Source of the DNA: a virus
IMG/VR virus record: IMGVR_UViG_3300032235_000232
Location: 1-31,709 of that record
Strand: one strand, 5' to 3'
Length of the DNA: 31,709 nt
The first letter of the stretch is position 1. Each line of letters starts with the position of its first letter. A program made the translations under genes and the position numbers. Shown here piece by piece: positions 5,755 to 14,224 of this stretch. The notes under the pieces were generated by a model. That model ran no database searches, had not been told where the DNA came from, and worked only from the letters and a program-made list of their open reading frames with translations.

Positions 5755-6084
5755 CTACCAGCGACGCTTGCCGCGATGGTGCACAGCCTCATGGCGGTGC
5801 AGCTCGTCGGTGACAGCGTCGAAGCGTGCGTCGACCTTGGCGTCGACGGCACGAACATCGCCGCCGATCTGCTTCACGTCGCCGATCAGTTCGTCGAAGC
5901 GTTCAGCGTTGGCGCGCGCGTTCTGGTCGTGCTGGTCACGGTTCTCGGTGCGCAGCTTTACGATCTGCACGACGAGAGTGGTGATGGCTCCGAGCACAAG
6001 TGTGATGCCGGTGAGGATTGCGACCCACTCGGCAGCGCCGAAGCCGGGACCGTCGCTGATGGCCGTCGAGGCTTGGGCGAGCAT
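5755..6084 (-). CDS. membrane-anchored coiled-coil protein (DUF2746-like)
   Basis: A 109-residue protein with one strong span at about residues 20-42 (WVAILTGITLVLGAITTLV), followed by a charged helix rich in heptads (KLRTENRDQHDQNARANAERFDE) and a His/Arg-rich end. This architecture matches DUF2746 proteins found beside endolysins in actinophages and thought to take part in lysis. It follows the endolysin by six bases, so the two are surely cotranscribed. Confidence 0.7.
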   Translation of the reverse strand: MLAQASTAISDGPGFGAAEWVAILTGITLVLGAITTLVVQIVKLRTENRDQHDQNARANAERFDELIGDVKQIGGDVRAVDAKVDARFDAVTDELHRHEAVHHRGKRRW

Positions 6085-6090
6085 GACGAG

Positions 6091-6735
6091 TTACTTCTTG
6101 GAAGCGTTAATCGAAGGCACCAGACCGAAGTTGCCGAGGATGGCAGGGTCAACGTCGCCGATCATTGTGATGCCAGCCTGCACTGCTGAGGCGTAGGCGT
6201 CAGCGTCGAGGTGCACGGCAATGTTTCCTGGCTGGGTGATTCGATAGACCGCACCGTCACGGGGGTCACGAATGAGAGCGTCTTTCACGTCGTCCTCCTC
6301 AGGACTTGGAGTTGGTGTGTCGTATTCGGGGAATGCAACCTCGGCGATGCCGCCGCCGTTGAATGGGTGCCAGAGTCGCTGAACTCGTGAGCCGTTGACG
6401 TTGCCGTTGATAGCGGTGACTCCATTGGCGTCGACGCTTTCAACCATTGCGATGTGGTCGTAGCCGCCTGGTGTTGAGTTCCACTCAAAGGCGATGAGCG
6501 CACCAGGACTCGCAGCGCGCGCGTCGTACGAGGTGCGACCCTGCGCTCGGTAGTAATCAAAGTGCGCCGACACCCATGCGAAGTGAGTCGGGATGCCAGC
6601 AGCAGTGAGGCAGTAACTCTGGAAGATGTCGCACCAAGCGGTGCCAGGTGCTGCTGGATACCAAGCCCAGAAGCGCTGGCCACCTTCGCCGAGGAAGCTG
6701 CGCTCAATGTCGAGAACCTCGTCAACGGTTGCCAT
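6091..6735 (-). CDS. endolysin, CHAP-domain peptidoglycan hydrolase
   Basis: A 214-residue protein. The N-terminal 130 residues carry a CHAP amidase/peptidase: nucleophile C35 in GTAWCDIFQSYCLTAAG, H94 in GGYDHIAMVE, and an Asn/Asp-rich strand (AINGNV, about 109-113) for the third residue. A 12-residue Pro/Glu linker leads to a C-terminal segment of about 65 residues (DPRDGAVYRITQPG) that probably binds the wall. It has no signal peptide, so release through the holin is expected. The ATG overlaps the upstream TAA by one base. The DUF2746-like gene follows. Confidence 0.85.
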   Translation of the reverse strand: MATVDEVLDIERSFLGEGGQRFWAWYPAAPGTAWCDIFQSYCLTAAGIPTHFAWVSAHFDYYRAQGRTSYDARAASPGALIAFEWNSTPGGYDHIAMVESVDANGVTAINGNVNGSRVQRLWHPFNGGGIAEVAFPEYDTPTPSPEEDDVKDALIRDPRDGAVYRITQPGNIAVHLDADAYASAVQAGITMIGDVDPAILGNFGLVPSINASKK

Positions 6736-7364
6736 TAGGCCGGTGCGCCAGCGGGGCCGATGTCCTCAACGCCGATAAAGATCGGAATCAATGCCGAGGC
6801 TCCGTACTGGTGATTGGTGCCGACGATGGCTGCCGAGTACAGGTTGCAAGCAAGCGTGGCGTTAGTTGCTGTCGCTGTGTAATACGCCACAACGGTTGCA
6901 CCGTTTTCGCCTGAGTTGGTTTGCGAGGTGAAGACGCGCTGGCCACTTATGACCGTGCCGCCAACGACAAGCTGAACTTCGGCGGTGTTGAGAGCACTGG
7001 TTGAAAAGTAGAACGGCGTGAAGCCGGTGATGCGGTAGCGGCGACGATTGATGACACTGAGAGTGTTGCCAGTCAGGATTGTGGCGTTGTTGCCGCTCGT
7101 CACCGTGGTCGTTGTTTGCGTGTATTGAACAAAGCCCCAAGGCATGTTCCAGGGCTTTGCCCACTGGCCGGCAGAGTTGTAGACCTCGATGCCTTCGGTG
7201 GACGTGTTGGTGGTGAGCGTTGACACCATGCCCGCAAGCGGACCAGTGATCGCTGCAGTCCGTGCGGCAGTGCTGGCAAACGGCGACACGGATTGATCGC
7301 GCACCGAAGCGTTTGCCCAGGAGCTCGTGATGTTGGTGCCGCTGACGATTGTTGTGTAAGCCAT
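6735..7364 (-). CDS. tail-tip/fibre-like structural protein, paralogue B
   Basis: A 209-residue Thr/Asn/Ala-rich beta protein. The N-terminus (YTTIVSGTNITSSWANASVRDQ) and the C-terminus (VEDIGPAGAPA) match those of the gene just upstream, while the middle differs, so the two arose by tandem duplication. The N-terminal motif is common in actinophage minor tail proteins and may fix the protein to the tail tip, with the variable beta-rich middle exposed. No enzymatic motif seen. Its TAA overlaps the endolysin ATG. Confidence 0.65.
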   Translation of the reverse strand: MAYTTIVSGTNITSSWANASVRDQSVSPFASTAARTAAITGPLAGMVSTLTTNTSTEGIEVYNSAGQWAKPWNMPWGFVQYTQTTTTVTSGNNATILTGNTLSVINRRRYRITGFTPFYFSTSALNTAEVQLVVGGTVISGQRVFTSQTNSGENGATVVAYYTATATNATLACNLYSAAIVGTNHQYGASALIPIFIGVEDIGPAGAPA

Positions 7365-7373
7365 GAGAGCCTC

Positions 7374-8006
7374 CTAGGCCGGTGCGCCGTATGGGCCGCA
7401 ATCTTCAACCGTCAAAGTGGTCGGAGCGTTGGCACCGTAAATTTTCAGCGTGCCTGTTGAGGCGTTTGCTTGCACGTCAAAGGTCACAGCCCCGGTAGTT
7501 GTTGATTTAAAAATGCCATAGACCATGAAACTTTGATCGGCGAAGGTTGAGAAGTTTTGTTGGATGCCGTTAAATACGGATGCTCCTCCTGCGCGAATGT
7601 TGAAAATGTTTCCTGCGCTTGCCGAAGTGTTCAAGAAGCGACAGGTGAACGTGCAGCGATAAAAACGATTAGCCACAACCGAAACCGATCCGGTGATGTT
7701 GGGAATCGTTGCCGGGCTAGTTGTGAAGTCGCGCGTATTCACAGTATCCACTGCATGTAATTGCATTCCCCACGGCGCATTCCAGCCTGGACCCTTACGC
7801 CAGCCGCCGGTTGCGCCGTGGTAGACGTACAGGCCCTCGTTCGCATCGTTGCTGTTGATAAAGCAGACCATGCCAGGAAGCGGTGAGGTGATGGAAGCGT
7901 CACGAGCACCAGTTGAGTCGAACGAAACAATTGTTTGATCGCGGACGTTGGCGTTGGCCCATGAGGCCGTTGCGTAGGTTCCGGCGACAATGGTCGTGTA
8001 CGGCAT
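7374..8006 (-). CDS. tail-tip/fibre-like structural protein, paralogue A
   Basis: A 210-residue protein beginning MPYTTIVAGTYATASWANAN and ending VEDCGPYGAPA, both shared with paralogue B nine bases downstream. The middle (FYRCTFTCRFLNTSASAGNI and following) is beta-rich and shows the same general layout with low identity. Likely a minor tail protein involved in host contact. It starts in a TGATG overlap with the preceding gene. Confidence 0.65.
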   Translation of the reverse strand: MPYTTIVAGTYATASWANANVRDQTIVSFDSTGARDASITSPLPGMVCFINSNDANEGLYVYHGATGGWRKGPGWNAPWGMQLHAVDTVNTRDFTTSPATIPNITGSVSVVANRFYRCTFTCRFLNTSASAGNIFNIRAGGASVFNGIQQNFSTFADQSFMVYGIFKSTTTGAVTFDVQANASTGTLKIYGANAPTTLTVEDCGPYGAPA

Positions 8007-8278
8007 CAGATGTCCTCTGCTGGAATTGGATCTTCGGCAAGTTGAATCACGCCGAGGTATTCGCTGGGAATGCCCGAAATCTTCAGCGCCTTGAATACGG
8101 AACTGGCGACCATTTCGCCAGTAATGGCAGCGTCGGTTGCTGTGAGTTCCCAGCCTGCGTTCAAGTAGCTCGACGCATCAGTTGCGTCGGTGCCGAACTG
8201 CGCACACCATCGAAACCCTGCAGGGATCGTCGGGTGCTTGTCGGTGTCAATTGGGTGAACGATGACGGCAATTACCAT
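8006..8278 (-). CDS. small tail-region protein, unknown
   Basis: A 90-residue protein (start ATG 8278, AGGAG seven bases before). It opens with MVIAVIVHPIDTDKHP and contains AGFRWCAQFGTD, suggesting a small beta domain. The start overlaps the end of the tail protein gene by seven bases and the end overlaps paralogue A (TGATG). Such small proteins between tail hub and fibres are common in siphophages; no family recognised. Confidence 0.6.
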   Translation of the reverse strand: MVIAVIVHPIDTDKHPTIPAGFRWCAQFGTDATDASSYLNAGWELTATDAAITGEMVASSVFKALKISGIPSEYLGVIQLAEDPIPAEDI

Positions 8279-9621
8279 GACCAAACTCCTGAGTCCCAAA
8301 CAAACTGATCCCATGGCGTGGTCATCGCTCGCAACACCGTTGCCGATGTGAACTCAAAACTCACTGTCCAGTTGTCCGGGGTAATGTTGTGGTTGATGCG
8401 TTGCACGAGGCAGTAGCGCACGAGGCTTGTCGGCAGCGACGTTGTAAGGCGTCGATCCATGACGATCTTGCAGCCCTCTCGCAAGCCAATGCCCAGAAGA
8501 AGAGCCCACGGCGAGAGGGGTGCGTTCGCCACCGTCGTCTCGGCTTTAGGTAAAACCGTCAACGATTCCACGCGCATTTCGGGCGACTTTGACAAGGCAA
8601 GATCTTTGGTGGCGGCGGCAAGAACGTCAGCGTCAGAAGTGCAAAGCAGGTCCGAGCGAGACACCTGGCGATCTCCATACAGAGACCGCGATGCTTCGTC
8701 GGTGACTGTCTGCACTGCTCCACCCTCGGATGAGTACGAGTAGATGTTCTTTGTCAGCGAGCCATCGTAGGAATAGGCAATGTCTGAATAGAAGAACTGC
8801 GCAGCACTACTTGATGGATTTTTGATTGTGGTGAAAACGTATTGGTCAAACGTGGCAGCTGCTCGATTTCGCAACGTGTACATGTTGTCGAAGTAGCAGG
8901 CACCATCGGGGCCGAACCAAATCGCGCCGCTCTGAGAGTCAGCAACAAGCTGCAGCTCGTTCATGGCGTTACCTTCAAGTGTCGTGGCTTGAAGAGCGGC
9001 AGTGCCGGCCGAAAGGTACTGCTCGCCAGTAAAGCCAACAGACGACAAGATGCGCTGAATGCGAGAGACTGCAGACTCGCCAGCACCTGAGGGAGTTTGA
9101 GCGAATCGAGTGAAGTCTCCGATGCGACCCTCAACGCCAACAAGTGACACTTCGACAGTGGCGTTTCCACCCATGTCTGGGTACTGCTCGTTCCATGCCT
9201 GCACATAACCGGTGAAAAGTGTGTATGCCTGCTCAGGCGTAACAGCGCGAATGCGCGCTGGGCGCAAAGGCCCAATGCCGGAATACTCGCCGACCCGATA
9301 GGGCGACGACGTATTCAGGGGTGAGAAGCGGCCATCGGTATTGTCAAGCGAGATTGATGCCGTTGAGGTGTTGTACTTGTTGGTGTCACGGCTAAAGCCA
9401 CGATCCGTCGAGACGCCGCGCACCCATTGTGTGATGTCGGTGTAGACCGGCGTGTTTGATGACCAGATTGCGCTTGCGTTGTCCCAGGTCGCCGTGTCCC
9501 AAAGGGTGCGAAGAGTCGGTGCGTTTGATGTGCCGATGTCGCCGACCGCTTCGGAAAAGTCAATTTCGACATACAGAGAGACGCCTTGACCACTGATGTT
9601 TGTCCATCCTCCGACGCCCAT
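8272..9621 (-). CDS. minor tail protein (distal tail/hub component)
   Basis: A 449-residue protein encoded right after the tape measure. The first 110 residues include DITQWVRGVSTDRGFSRD and TASISLDNTDGRFSP, a pattern typical of minor tail proteins downstream of TMP in actinophages. The middle (about 115-230) has FTGYVQAWNEQYPD and EVSLVGVEGRI, like a hub/Dit-type beta domain. The C-terminus is Trp-rich (WDQFVWDSGVWSW). It probably joins the tube end to the receptor-binding parts. TGATG overlap with the tape measure gene. Confidence 0.75.
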   Translation of the reverse strand: MGVGGWTNISGQGVSLYVEIDFSEAVGDIGTSNAPTLRTLWDTATWDNASAIWSSNTPVYTDITQWVRGVSTDRGFSRDTNKYNTSTASISLDNTDGRFSPLNTSSPYRVGEYSGIGPLRPARIRAVTPEQAYTLFTGYVQAWNEQYPDMGGNATVEVSLVGVEGRIGDFTRFAQTPSGAGESAVSRIQRILSSVGFTGEQYLSAGTAALQATTLEGNAMNELQLVADSQSGAIWFGPDGACYFDNMYTLRNRAAATFDQYVFTTIKNPSSSAAQFFYSDIAYSYDGSLTKNIYSYSSEGGAVQTVTDEASRSLYGDRQVSRSDLLCTSDADVLAAATKDLALSKSPEMRVESLTVLPKAETTVANAPLSPWALLLGIGLREGCKIVMDRRLTTSLPTSLVRYCLVQRINHNITPDNWTVSFEFTSATVLRAMTTPWDQFVWDSGVWSW

Positions 9622-11825
9622 CAGTTTCTCCAGGAAGTGCCGTTGGTCTTCTCGTAGCGCTTGATCGCATTGACAACGTCGGCACCGTTGGTGCCTGGCG
9701 GCATGTTGATCGTGACGTTTGTGATCGAGGTGCCGCCGCCACTGCTTGAGGACAGCATCTGCTTCGTCTTCTCAGCAGTGACGATGGTGCCTGCACTGTC
9801 GGGCCAGAAGATCTCAGGGCCGAGTTCGCCTACAAGATGCGGCGTTGACATGCGACCGCCCACAGCCATGCCAGGGCCAATTCGGCCGCCCATTGCGTTT
9901 CCCTGGACGGGAGCTAGACCGGGACCGCGCACTTCGTACTTCTGGCCGTTGATCGTGACAACAGAGCCAAAGGGCAAATTGATGCCGAGATCTCTTTGCT
10001 TTGCAAGCAGCCAAGTGAGTTTGTTGTCGGCATCGGTGATGTCGGCAGTGAAGGTGAGGCTGTAATTGCCAGCCGCCGTTTTCGCCTTGTTGGCGATGTC
10101 TTCAAGTTTGCCGATCAAGATCTGCGCCGTCTCGGCGTCGATCTGATGAGCGTCCTTCATTGCGTTGATCTTGTCGATGTTCTGCTGCAGCAACTCTGGA
10201 TGATCTTTGAGCTGAGCGCCGAGTGTGTTCATCTCCTGCTCAAGAGCGAGAGCTGAAGTGAATGCTCCGGTCTGCGCTGAATCAAGGCTTGAGTTGGCTT
10301 CAGCAAGATCTTGCGCAGCCTTCGCTGCTTGCGGCGAGTTCATGCCGTATTTCTTCACGGCGTCGTTGAGTGCAAGCTGCGCAAAGAACACTTTGAGCTT
10401 TGCGTCTGCAAGGTTCTTCTGTGCTTCTTCGTCTTTCTTGGCGCTGTCAATTGCGTTGAGGAATGGATCGAAGCTCTTCTTGAGCACGTCGTTCAATTGT
10501 TGAGCCGCAAGTGCGTGGTTGGTCGTCTCATCTGCCGCAGCCTTTTCGGCTTCTGCCAGAGTCTTGGTGGGACCAACCGCAGCGCTTGCCGCAGCGACGG
10601 CGTCTTCGAGGGCTTTCTTCTGCTCCTCAAGAGCGGCCTTGTCTTTATCCTTGCCTGTAAGCGCATTCCACAAATTGCTGACGGCGTTGTTTGCGTACCC
10701 GTCGCCCATCTCTTTCTTGAGAGCATTGAGCTTTCTTGTGACTTCGTCAAGGTTGGCCTTGAGCTCATCGGCGCTTTTGCCCGATAGGTCACCAAGCGCT
10801 TTGACGCCTGCTTCGCCAGCTTCTTTGAGTCGCTTTTGGTAAAGGTGAACGCCGATTGCGAGAGCAGCAATTGCAGCAGCTGCGACGCCGAATGCCATCG
10901 GAGCGCCCGACATCTGAGAGAACAATGTCTTCATACCGCTGACTGCAGATTTGGAGTAGGTCGCAAGATTCGTGAGCTGACCGACGATGAGAGAGATGCC
11001 GCCAGCAGCGACGAGGCCAAGGCCACCGAACACGGTGAGCGGCCCGATCACGTCATAGACGGGGCCGGGTATGTTCTTGAAAGCGTTGGTCATCGTGTCA
11101 AGGACCGGGATCATAGAGAGCCCGATCTGCGTCTTGACACCATCAAACGCTGCGTTGAGTTCACGTTGCGATTTGATGTGATCTTTGATGGCGCCGATGT
11201 TGTCCTGGGACAACACGAGCCCCATCTTCTCGGCAGCGTCTGAAAGATCCTTGATGCCCTCTTTGCCTCTGTTGAGGAATGGCATCAGATCCATGCCGCT
11301 ACGCCCGAAGAGCTGCAACGCTGCTGCGGTCTTTTCGGGGCCGTTCGGCATGCTCTTGAACTTCTCAGCCAAGTCGGGCAACACTTCGCCCATCGAGCGC
11401 AAGTTGCCGTCTGAGTCACGAGCGCTGACGCCTAGTTTGTCAAAGACTGGCGCGTTGGCTTCCATTGTTTTCGACAACTTGCCGAGACCGACTGCCAGTG
11501 AGTCAATCGGTACGCCGCTCATCTTGGCGGCATAGGCAAGCTTTGATGCTTCTTCTGCAGTGAGGCCGGTGTAGCGCTGCAGCTTCATCACTTCACGACC
11601 GAGGCTTGTCGCCGTATCAGCAGAAGCGACACCAACGGCAAGAAGGCCGGCACCAGCTCCCAGCATGGCAGCGCCGACCTTCGTCATGTTGGTTGAAAGT
11701 TTTGAACCTTCCGACTCAGCCTTGCCGAGATTCTTTTCGGCAGAGTCGGCGACCTTTTTCATCTCATTGATCGCACCAGCCGCATCAGCGGTGATGAGAA
11801 TCGCAAGGCGTTCAAGTAGTGCCAC
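9621..11825 (-). CDS. tail tape measure protein
   Basis: A 734-residue protein, the longest gene of the tail block. It starts with MKKVADSAEKNLGK and a hydrophobic helix (MLGAGAGLLAVGVASA), followed by the TP901-type TMP core (TSLGREVMKLQRYTGL, FGRSGMDLMPFL). Around residues 265-340 lie hydrophobic helices, then a long alpha-helical stretch rich in Ala/Lys/Asp. The end has HLVGELGPEIF, a common TMP C-terminal motif. At about 1.5 angstrom per residue a tail of roughly 110 nm is expected. Start is GTG 11825 with AAGGAG eight bases before, overlapping the end of the frameshifted chaperone. Confidence 0.92.
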   Translation of the reverse strand: MALLERLAILITADAAGAINEMKKVADSAEKNLGKAESEGSKLSTNMTKVGAAMLGAGAGLLAVGVASADTATSLGREVMKLQRYTGLTAEEASKLAYAAKMSGVPIDSLAVGLGKLSKTMEANAPVFDKLGVSARDSDGNLRSMGEVLPDLAEKFKSMPNGPEKTAAALQLFGRSGMDLMPFLNRGKEGIKDLSDAAEKMGLVLSQDNIGAIKDHIKSQRELNAAFDGVKTQIGLSMIPVLDTMTNAFKNIPGPVYDVIGPLTVFGGLGLVAAGGISLIVGQLTNLATYSKSAVSGMKTLFSQMSGAPMAFGVAAAAIAALAIGVHLYQKRLKEAGEAGVKALGDLSGKSADELKANLDEVTRKLNALKKEMGDGYANNAVSNLWNALTGKDKDKAALEEQKKALEDAVAAASAAVGPTKTLAEAEKAAADETTNHALAAQQLNDVLKKSFDPFLNAIDSAKKDEEAQKNLADAKLKVFFAQLALNDAVKKYGMNSPQAAKAAQDLAEANSSLDSAQTGAFTSALALEQEMNTLGAQLKDHPELLQQNIDKINAMKDAHQIDAETAQILIGKLEDIANKAKTAAGNYSLTFTADITDADNKLTWLLAKQRDLGINLPFGSVVTINGQKYEVRGPGLAPVQGNAMGGRIGPGMAVGGRMSTPHLVGELGPEIFWPDSAGTIVTAEKTKQMLSSSSGGGTSITNVTINMPPGTNGADVVNAIKRYEKTNGTSWRN

Positions 11826-11830
11826 GGCAG

Positions 11831-12342
11831 TTACTCCTTGCGAGAGAGGAAGAGAGCGAGGTCACCAAGACGCTGGCGACGAGTTACATCTGGGGGCCAA
11901 TCAAACTGAGTGGCAAACCTGACCAGGTAATCGGTCAGAGTGGCGTATCTAAAGGGGCAGGGTTGACCTCCTCGCGCTTGATAGCGCTAAGCAGATCCAC
12001 CACCTTGAGGGTCTTGAGTTTGTCGCTTGCCTCTTCGGCGGTGAGGTCTTGCCGTTGCGAAAGGCAAACAGCAAGGATTGCTCGACAATGTCCAGCCGAC
12101 GTAACCGGCTCAATGTTTGCCCAACTAGCGCCAATCATTTTTTCGATCAGCATTGCTTCGTTGAGGGTGAGATCGTTTTCGTGAATGACAAGATCAAGGT
12201 CGGGGAGGTTGATCGACCAAGTCATTGCAGCTGCACCTTCAGCGAACCGAGCTTGTATCGCTTCGAGAACAGTTGCAAGATCGCCGTCGAGATCGCCAGC
12301 GGCGATGTGTTGTGCGATGTCTTGACCTGAGGGTGCAGTCAT
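11831..12342 (-). CDS. tail assembly chaperone, long form by -1 frameshift (gpGT-like)
   Basis: Slipping back one base at C-CCT-TTA joins the first 131 residues of the short form to 39 more read in the -1 frame (RYATLTDYLV ... FATQFDWPPDV ... ALFLSRKE), ending at TAA 11833-11831. The product is 170 residues. The -1 frame has no start of its own, fills the otherwise empty 110 bp before the tape measure gene, and its last codons supply the tape measure ribosome site. This is the conserved G/GT arrangement of long-tailed phages. Confidence 0.8.
11935..12342 (-). CDS. tail assembly chaperone, short form (gpG-like)
   Basis: A 135-residue acidic helical protein upstream of the tape measure gene, the place of lambda gpG. 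Its first 40 residues are DIAQHIAAGDLDGDLATVLEAI-like helices, followed by WSINLPDLDLVIHENDLTLNEA and a C-terminal helical part. It would bind the tape measure protein during tail assembly. The ATG overlaps the upstream TAA (TAATG). Near its end lies a slippery heptamer leading to the long form. Note the codons just before the stop: CCT-TTA-GAT-ACG-CCA-CTC-TGA. Confidence 0.8.
   Translation of the reverse strand: MTAPSGQDIAQHIAAGDLDGDLATVLEAIQARFAEGAAAMTWSINLPDLDLVIHENDLTLNEAMLIEKMIGASWANIEPVTSAGHCRAILAVCLSQRQDLTAEEASDKLKTLKVVDLLSAIKREEVNPAPLDTPL
11950..11956 (-). promoter_or_regulatory. slippery heptamer for -1 ribosomal frameshift
   Basis: On the minus strand C CCT TTA fits X XXY YYZ exactly: tRNAs on CCT and TTA can re-pair with CCC and TTT. 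It lies four codons before the in-frame stop of the short chaperone, and the -1 frame is open beyond it. Confidence 0.8.
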
Positions 12343-12989
12343 TAGAGGGCTCCTAGGATTGACTTGCCAGCACCGAGTCCGGCTTTGGCAAGGGCGAGTT
12401 TGTATTCAGTGCTGTAAACCTCGGGGCCGATACGGATCGCAGCTTCTTTCGCTGCAGGCCAAGTTCCGGCCTTGCCGCTCGTGCCAGGGTGGAATGCATA
12501 GGGACGCAAGTTGCCACCGATTGTGAGCGCTTGCTTTCCGTTGAACTCACGAGTGATGCCACCCCTGTTGGTGACTGTCGCTGCTCGCAACTTCCCAAAC
12601 GCTCCACGGTTGCTACCGCCAAACGCTGCGTTGGCTCCGAGCCTCGCTGATCGAGCTTTCAAGCCGCCACGAGTAGCGAGACGCCTGGCGCCAATCATGT
12701 GCGCCTTGGTGTCACCGAACACCAGGTGAACGGGACCACGAAACGCCACAAGCGTTGTGGCGTTCATGCCGCCTTGTACGTCGTAGCCGACATTCCACTT
12801 GCGGCGCGCAATCTTGTTGGTCGGCGAGATGCCAGCCTTTGATTGAGCGATGCCCAGCCACGCAGTCTTGACGGCCATGCCGGCCTTGTTGGCTCCTTGC
12901 TTCTTTGCGTCGGGGAACGTGTTCTGCACGTTTCGGCACTTCTTGACGAAGGCTGCGACGTTTGAGCCACCAAGACCAGCGACGGCCAT
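12342..12989 (-). CDS. virion morphogenesis protein, gp10/tail-completion-like
   Basis: A 215-residue basic protein encoded between the tail tube genes and the tail chaperone. It has an N-terminal helix (VAAFVKKCRNVQNTFPDAKK), a Gly/Arg-rich middle and RPYAFHPGTSGKAGTW, the His-Pro-Gly-Thr motif seen in HK97-gp10-like and related tail-completion proteins. ATG 12989 follows the upstream stop by four bases. Family placement is by motif only. It could be a minor structural protein. Confidence 0.55.
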   Translation of the reverse strand: MAVAGLGGSNVAAFVKKCRNVQNTFPDAKKQGANKAGMAVKTAWLGIAQSKAGISPTNKIARRKWNVGYDVQGGMNATTLVAFRGPVHLVFGDTKAHMIGARRLATRGGLKARSARLGANAAFGGSNRGAFGKLRAATVTNRGGITREFNGKQALTIGGNLRPYAFHPGTSGKAGTWPAAKEAAIRIGPEVYSTEYKLALAKAGLGAGKSILGAL

Positions 12990-12993
12990 CAGA

Positions 12994-13404
12994 TCAGGAG
13001 GTGGTGCGGGTGAGGTCGCCAGTGCGGGGCCAGGTGACGCTGAGCACTGATAAATCACCGGTCTTTCCAGAAACTGGTTTGTACTGAGTTACGAGGTACG
13101 AGCCTGAGTAGAGGGGATTCGTTGCCGACGTTGCAGCTGATGTCGCCTTCACGGTGACAGTGACAGCGGTGCCTCGTGCGGCCCAGAGCGTGGCGTCGGT
13201 TTCGCCTGCGGCGTAGTCCTGGTGCATCGAGATGGTGATTGAGCCGGACTTGAGTCCACCTACGCGGGTTTCGTTGCCCGAGCTGCCGAAGTTCGTCGTC
13301 TTGATGTCGGCGGTTTCGTCGTTGATTTCGACCGAATCGATGTGATCGGAGAGGTCGACACCAGCGATGGTGATGATTGGTGCGGTGATTACAAAAGCGG
13401 CCAT
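12994..13404 (-). CDS. tail tube-like protein (small)
   Basis: A 136-residue beta-rich protein: TIAGVDLSDHIDSVEINDE, then VGGLKSGSITISMHQDYAAGETDATLW and a C-terminal LSVTWPRTGDLTR. This is the usual course of small tail-tube/lambda gpV-type folds. ATG 13404 has GGAGGG five bases before it. It comes just after a larger tail protein gene. Which of the two builds the main tube is uncertain; the other may be a tube initiator or decoration protein. Confidence 0.6.
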   Translation of the reverse strand: MAAFVITAPIITIAGVDLSDHIDSVEINDETADIKTTNFGSSGNETRVGGLKSGSITISMHQDYAAGETDATLWAARGTAVTVTVKATSAATSATNPLYSGSYLVTQYKPVSGKTGDLSVLSVTWPRTGDLTRTTS

Positions 13405-13483
13405 GTCGGCCCTCCATGTGTACGCAAAGAAGCACCGCAAGGGCGCTCTTTTTTGGTTGATGTGGAGAGGGTGTGTGAAGCGG

Positions 13484-14215
13484 TTACTGAATCGCTGCGA
13501 ATGCTGCGAATGTGAGCGACCCCGTTGAGCCGCCGATGGTGTAGGAAACGCGCCAGTTGGCGTCAGTTGTCGCAGTTGTTGAGGTGCCAAAGCCGGAGCC
13601 GATAGCGCTGATCGATCCCAGCGTCACTCGATCATTCGGGCTGCCAAAGCCTGAGCTTGATGCTGACTGCAGCTTCGCAGTGATCGTTCGGTTGCCTGTG
13701 GCGGCGAGAACGTGCACACCGAAGTAGGCGGTCTGCGTGGCCGATTGTGCGCCAAGGCTGACCGAAGTGCCAGTGCCTGAAGAGGTGACCGCTGTTGAGG
13801 GCGAGAGCACCATGCCAGCAAGCAATCCTTCGGCCTGAGCTTGTTGAAGTGTGGCGTCGATGCGTGCAGCGTCGCCGACCTTCAATGGATCTTTGAACGA
13901 CTTGAGCAAACCGCGCATCGCATAGACACGATCGCCAGCGGTAACGGTGCCGCCGGTTGGGAATGCGCAAGCGGTGAACAACTCAATCGCGCCACCACGG
14001 TTTCCTGTGATGGCCGGTTCGCTGATTGCTGGCTCAAGGAACGTCATCACGTTGACGGTGGCGTCTTCAAGACCGGCGACGTTCTTCACGTTGCCGGAAT
14101 CGGCAAACGTCGTCACTGGCACCGTTGCAAACGATGAGTCGATGTTGACCTCGTTTGCAGCGCTGGTGAGGTCAAAGCCGCCGTACCAGATGGCGCAATC
14201 TCTGAGAATGGGCAC
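13484..14215 (-). CDS. major tail protein, probable
   Basis: A 243-residue protein. Residues 1-150 look like a tail tube domain (CAIWYGGFDLTSAANEVNID, then VTTFADSGNVKNVAGLEDAT, a typical loop). The C-terminal 95 residues form a Ser/Gly/Thr-rich repeat-poor beta domain (VHVLAATGNRTITAKLQSAS) that could be displayed on the tube surface. Start is GTG 14215 with AGGAG six bases before. It follows the tail terminator gene, as major tail proteins usually do. Confidence 0.7.
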   Translation of the reverse strand: MPILRDCAIWYGGFDLTSAANEVNIDSSFATVPVTTFADSGNVKNVAGLEDATVNVMTFLEPAISEPAITGNRGGAIELFTACAFPTGGTVTAGDRVYAMRGLLKSFKDPLKVGDAARIDATLQQAQAEGLLAGMVLSPSTAVTSSGTGTSVSLGAQSATQTAYFGVHVLAATGNRTITAKLQSASSSGFGSPNDRVTLGSISAIGSGFGTSTTATTDANWRVSYTIGGSTGSLTFAAFAAIQ

Positions 14216-14224
14216 GAATGACTC

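Noticed and set aside
13412-13455. Terminator-like stem with T6 on the plus strand
   Set aside because: The stem has a mismatch and six or fewer pairs, and no plus-strand gene ends there.
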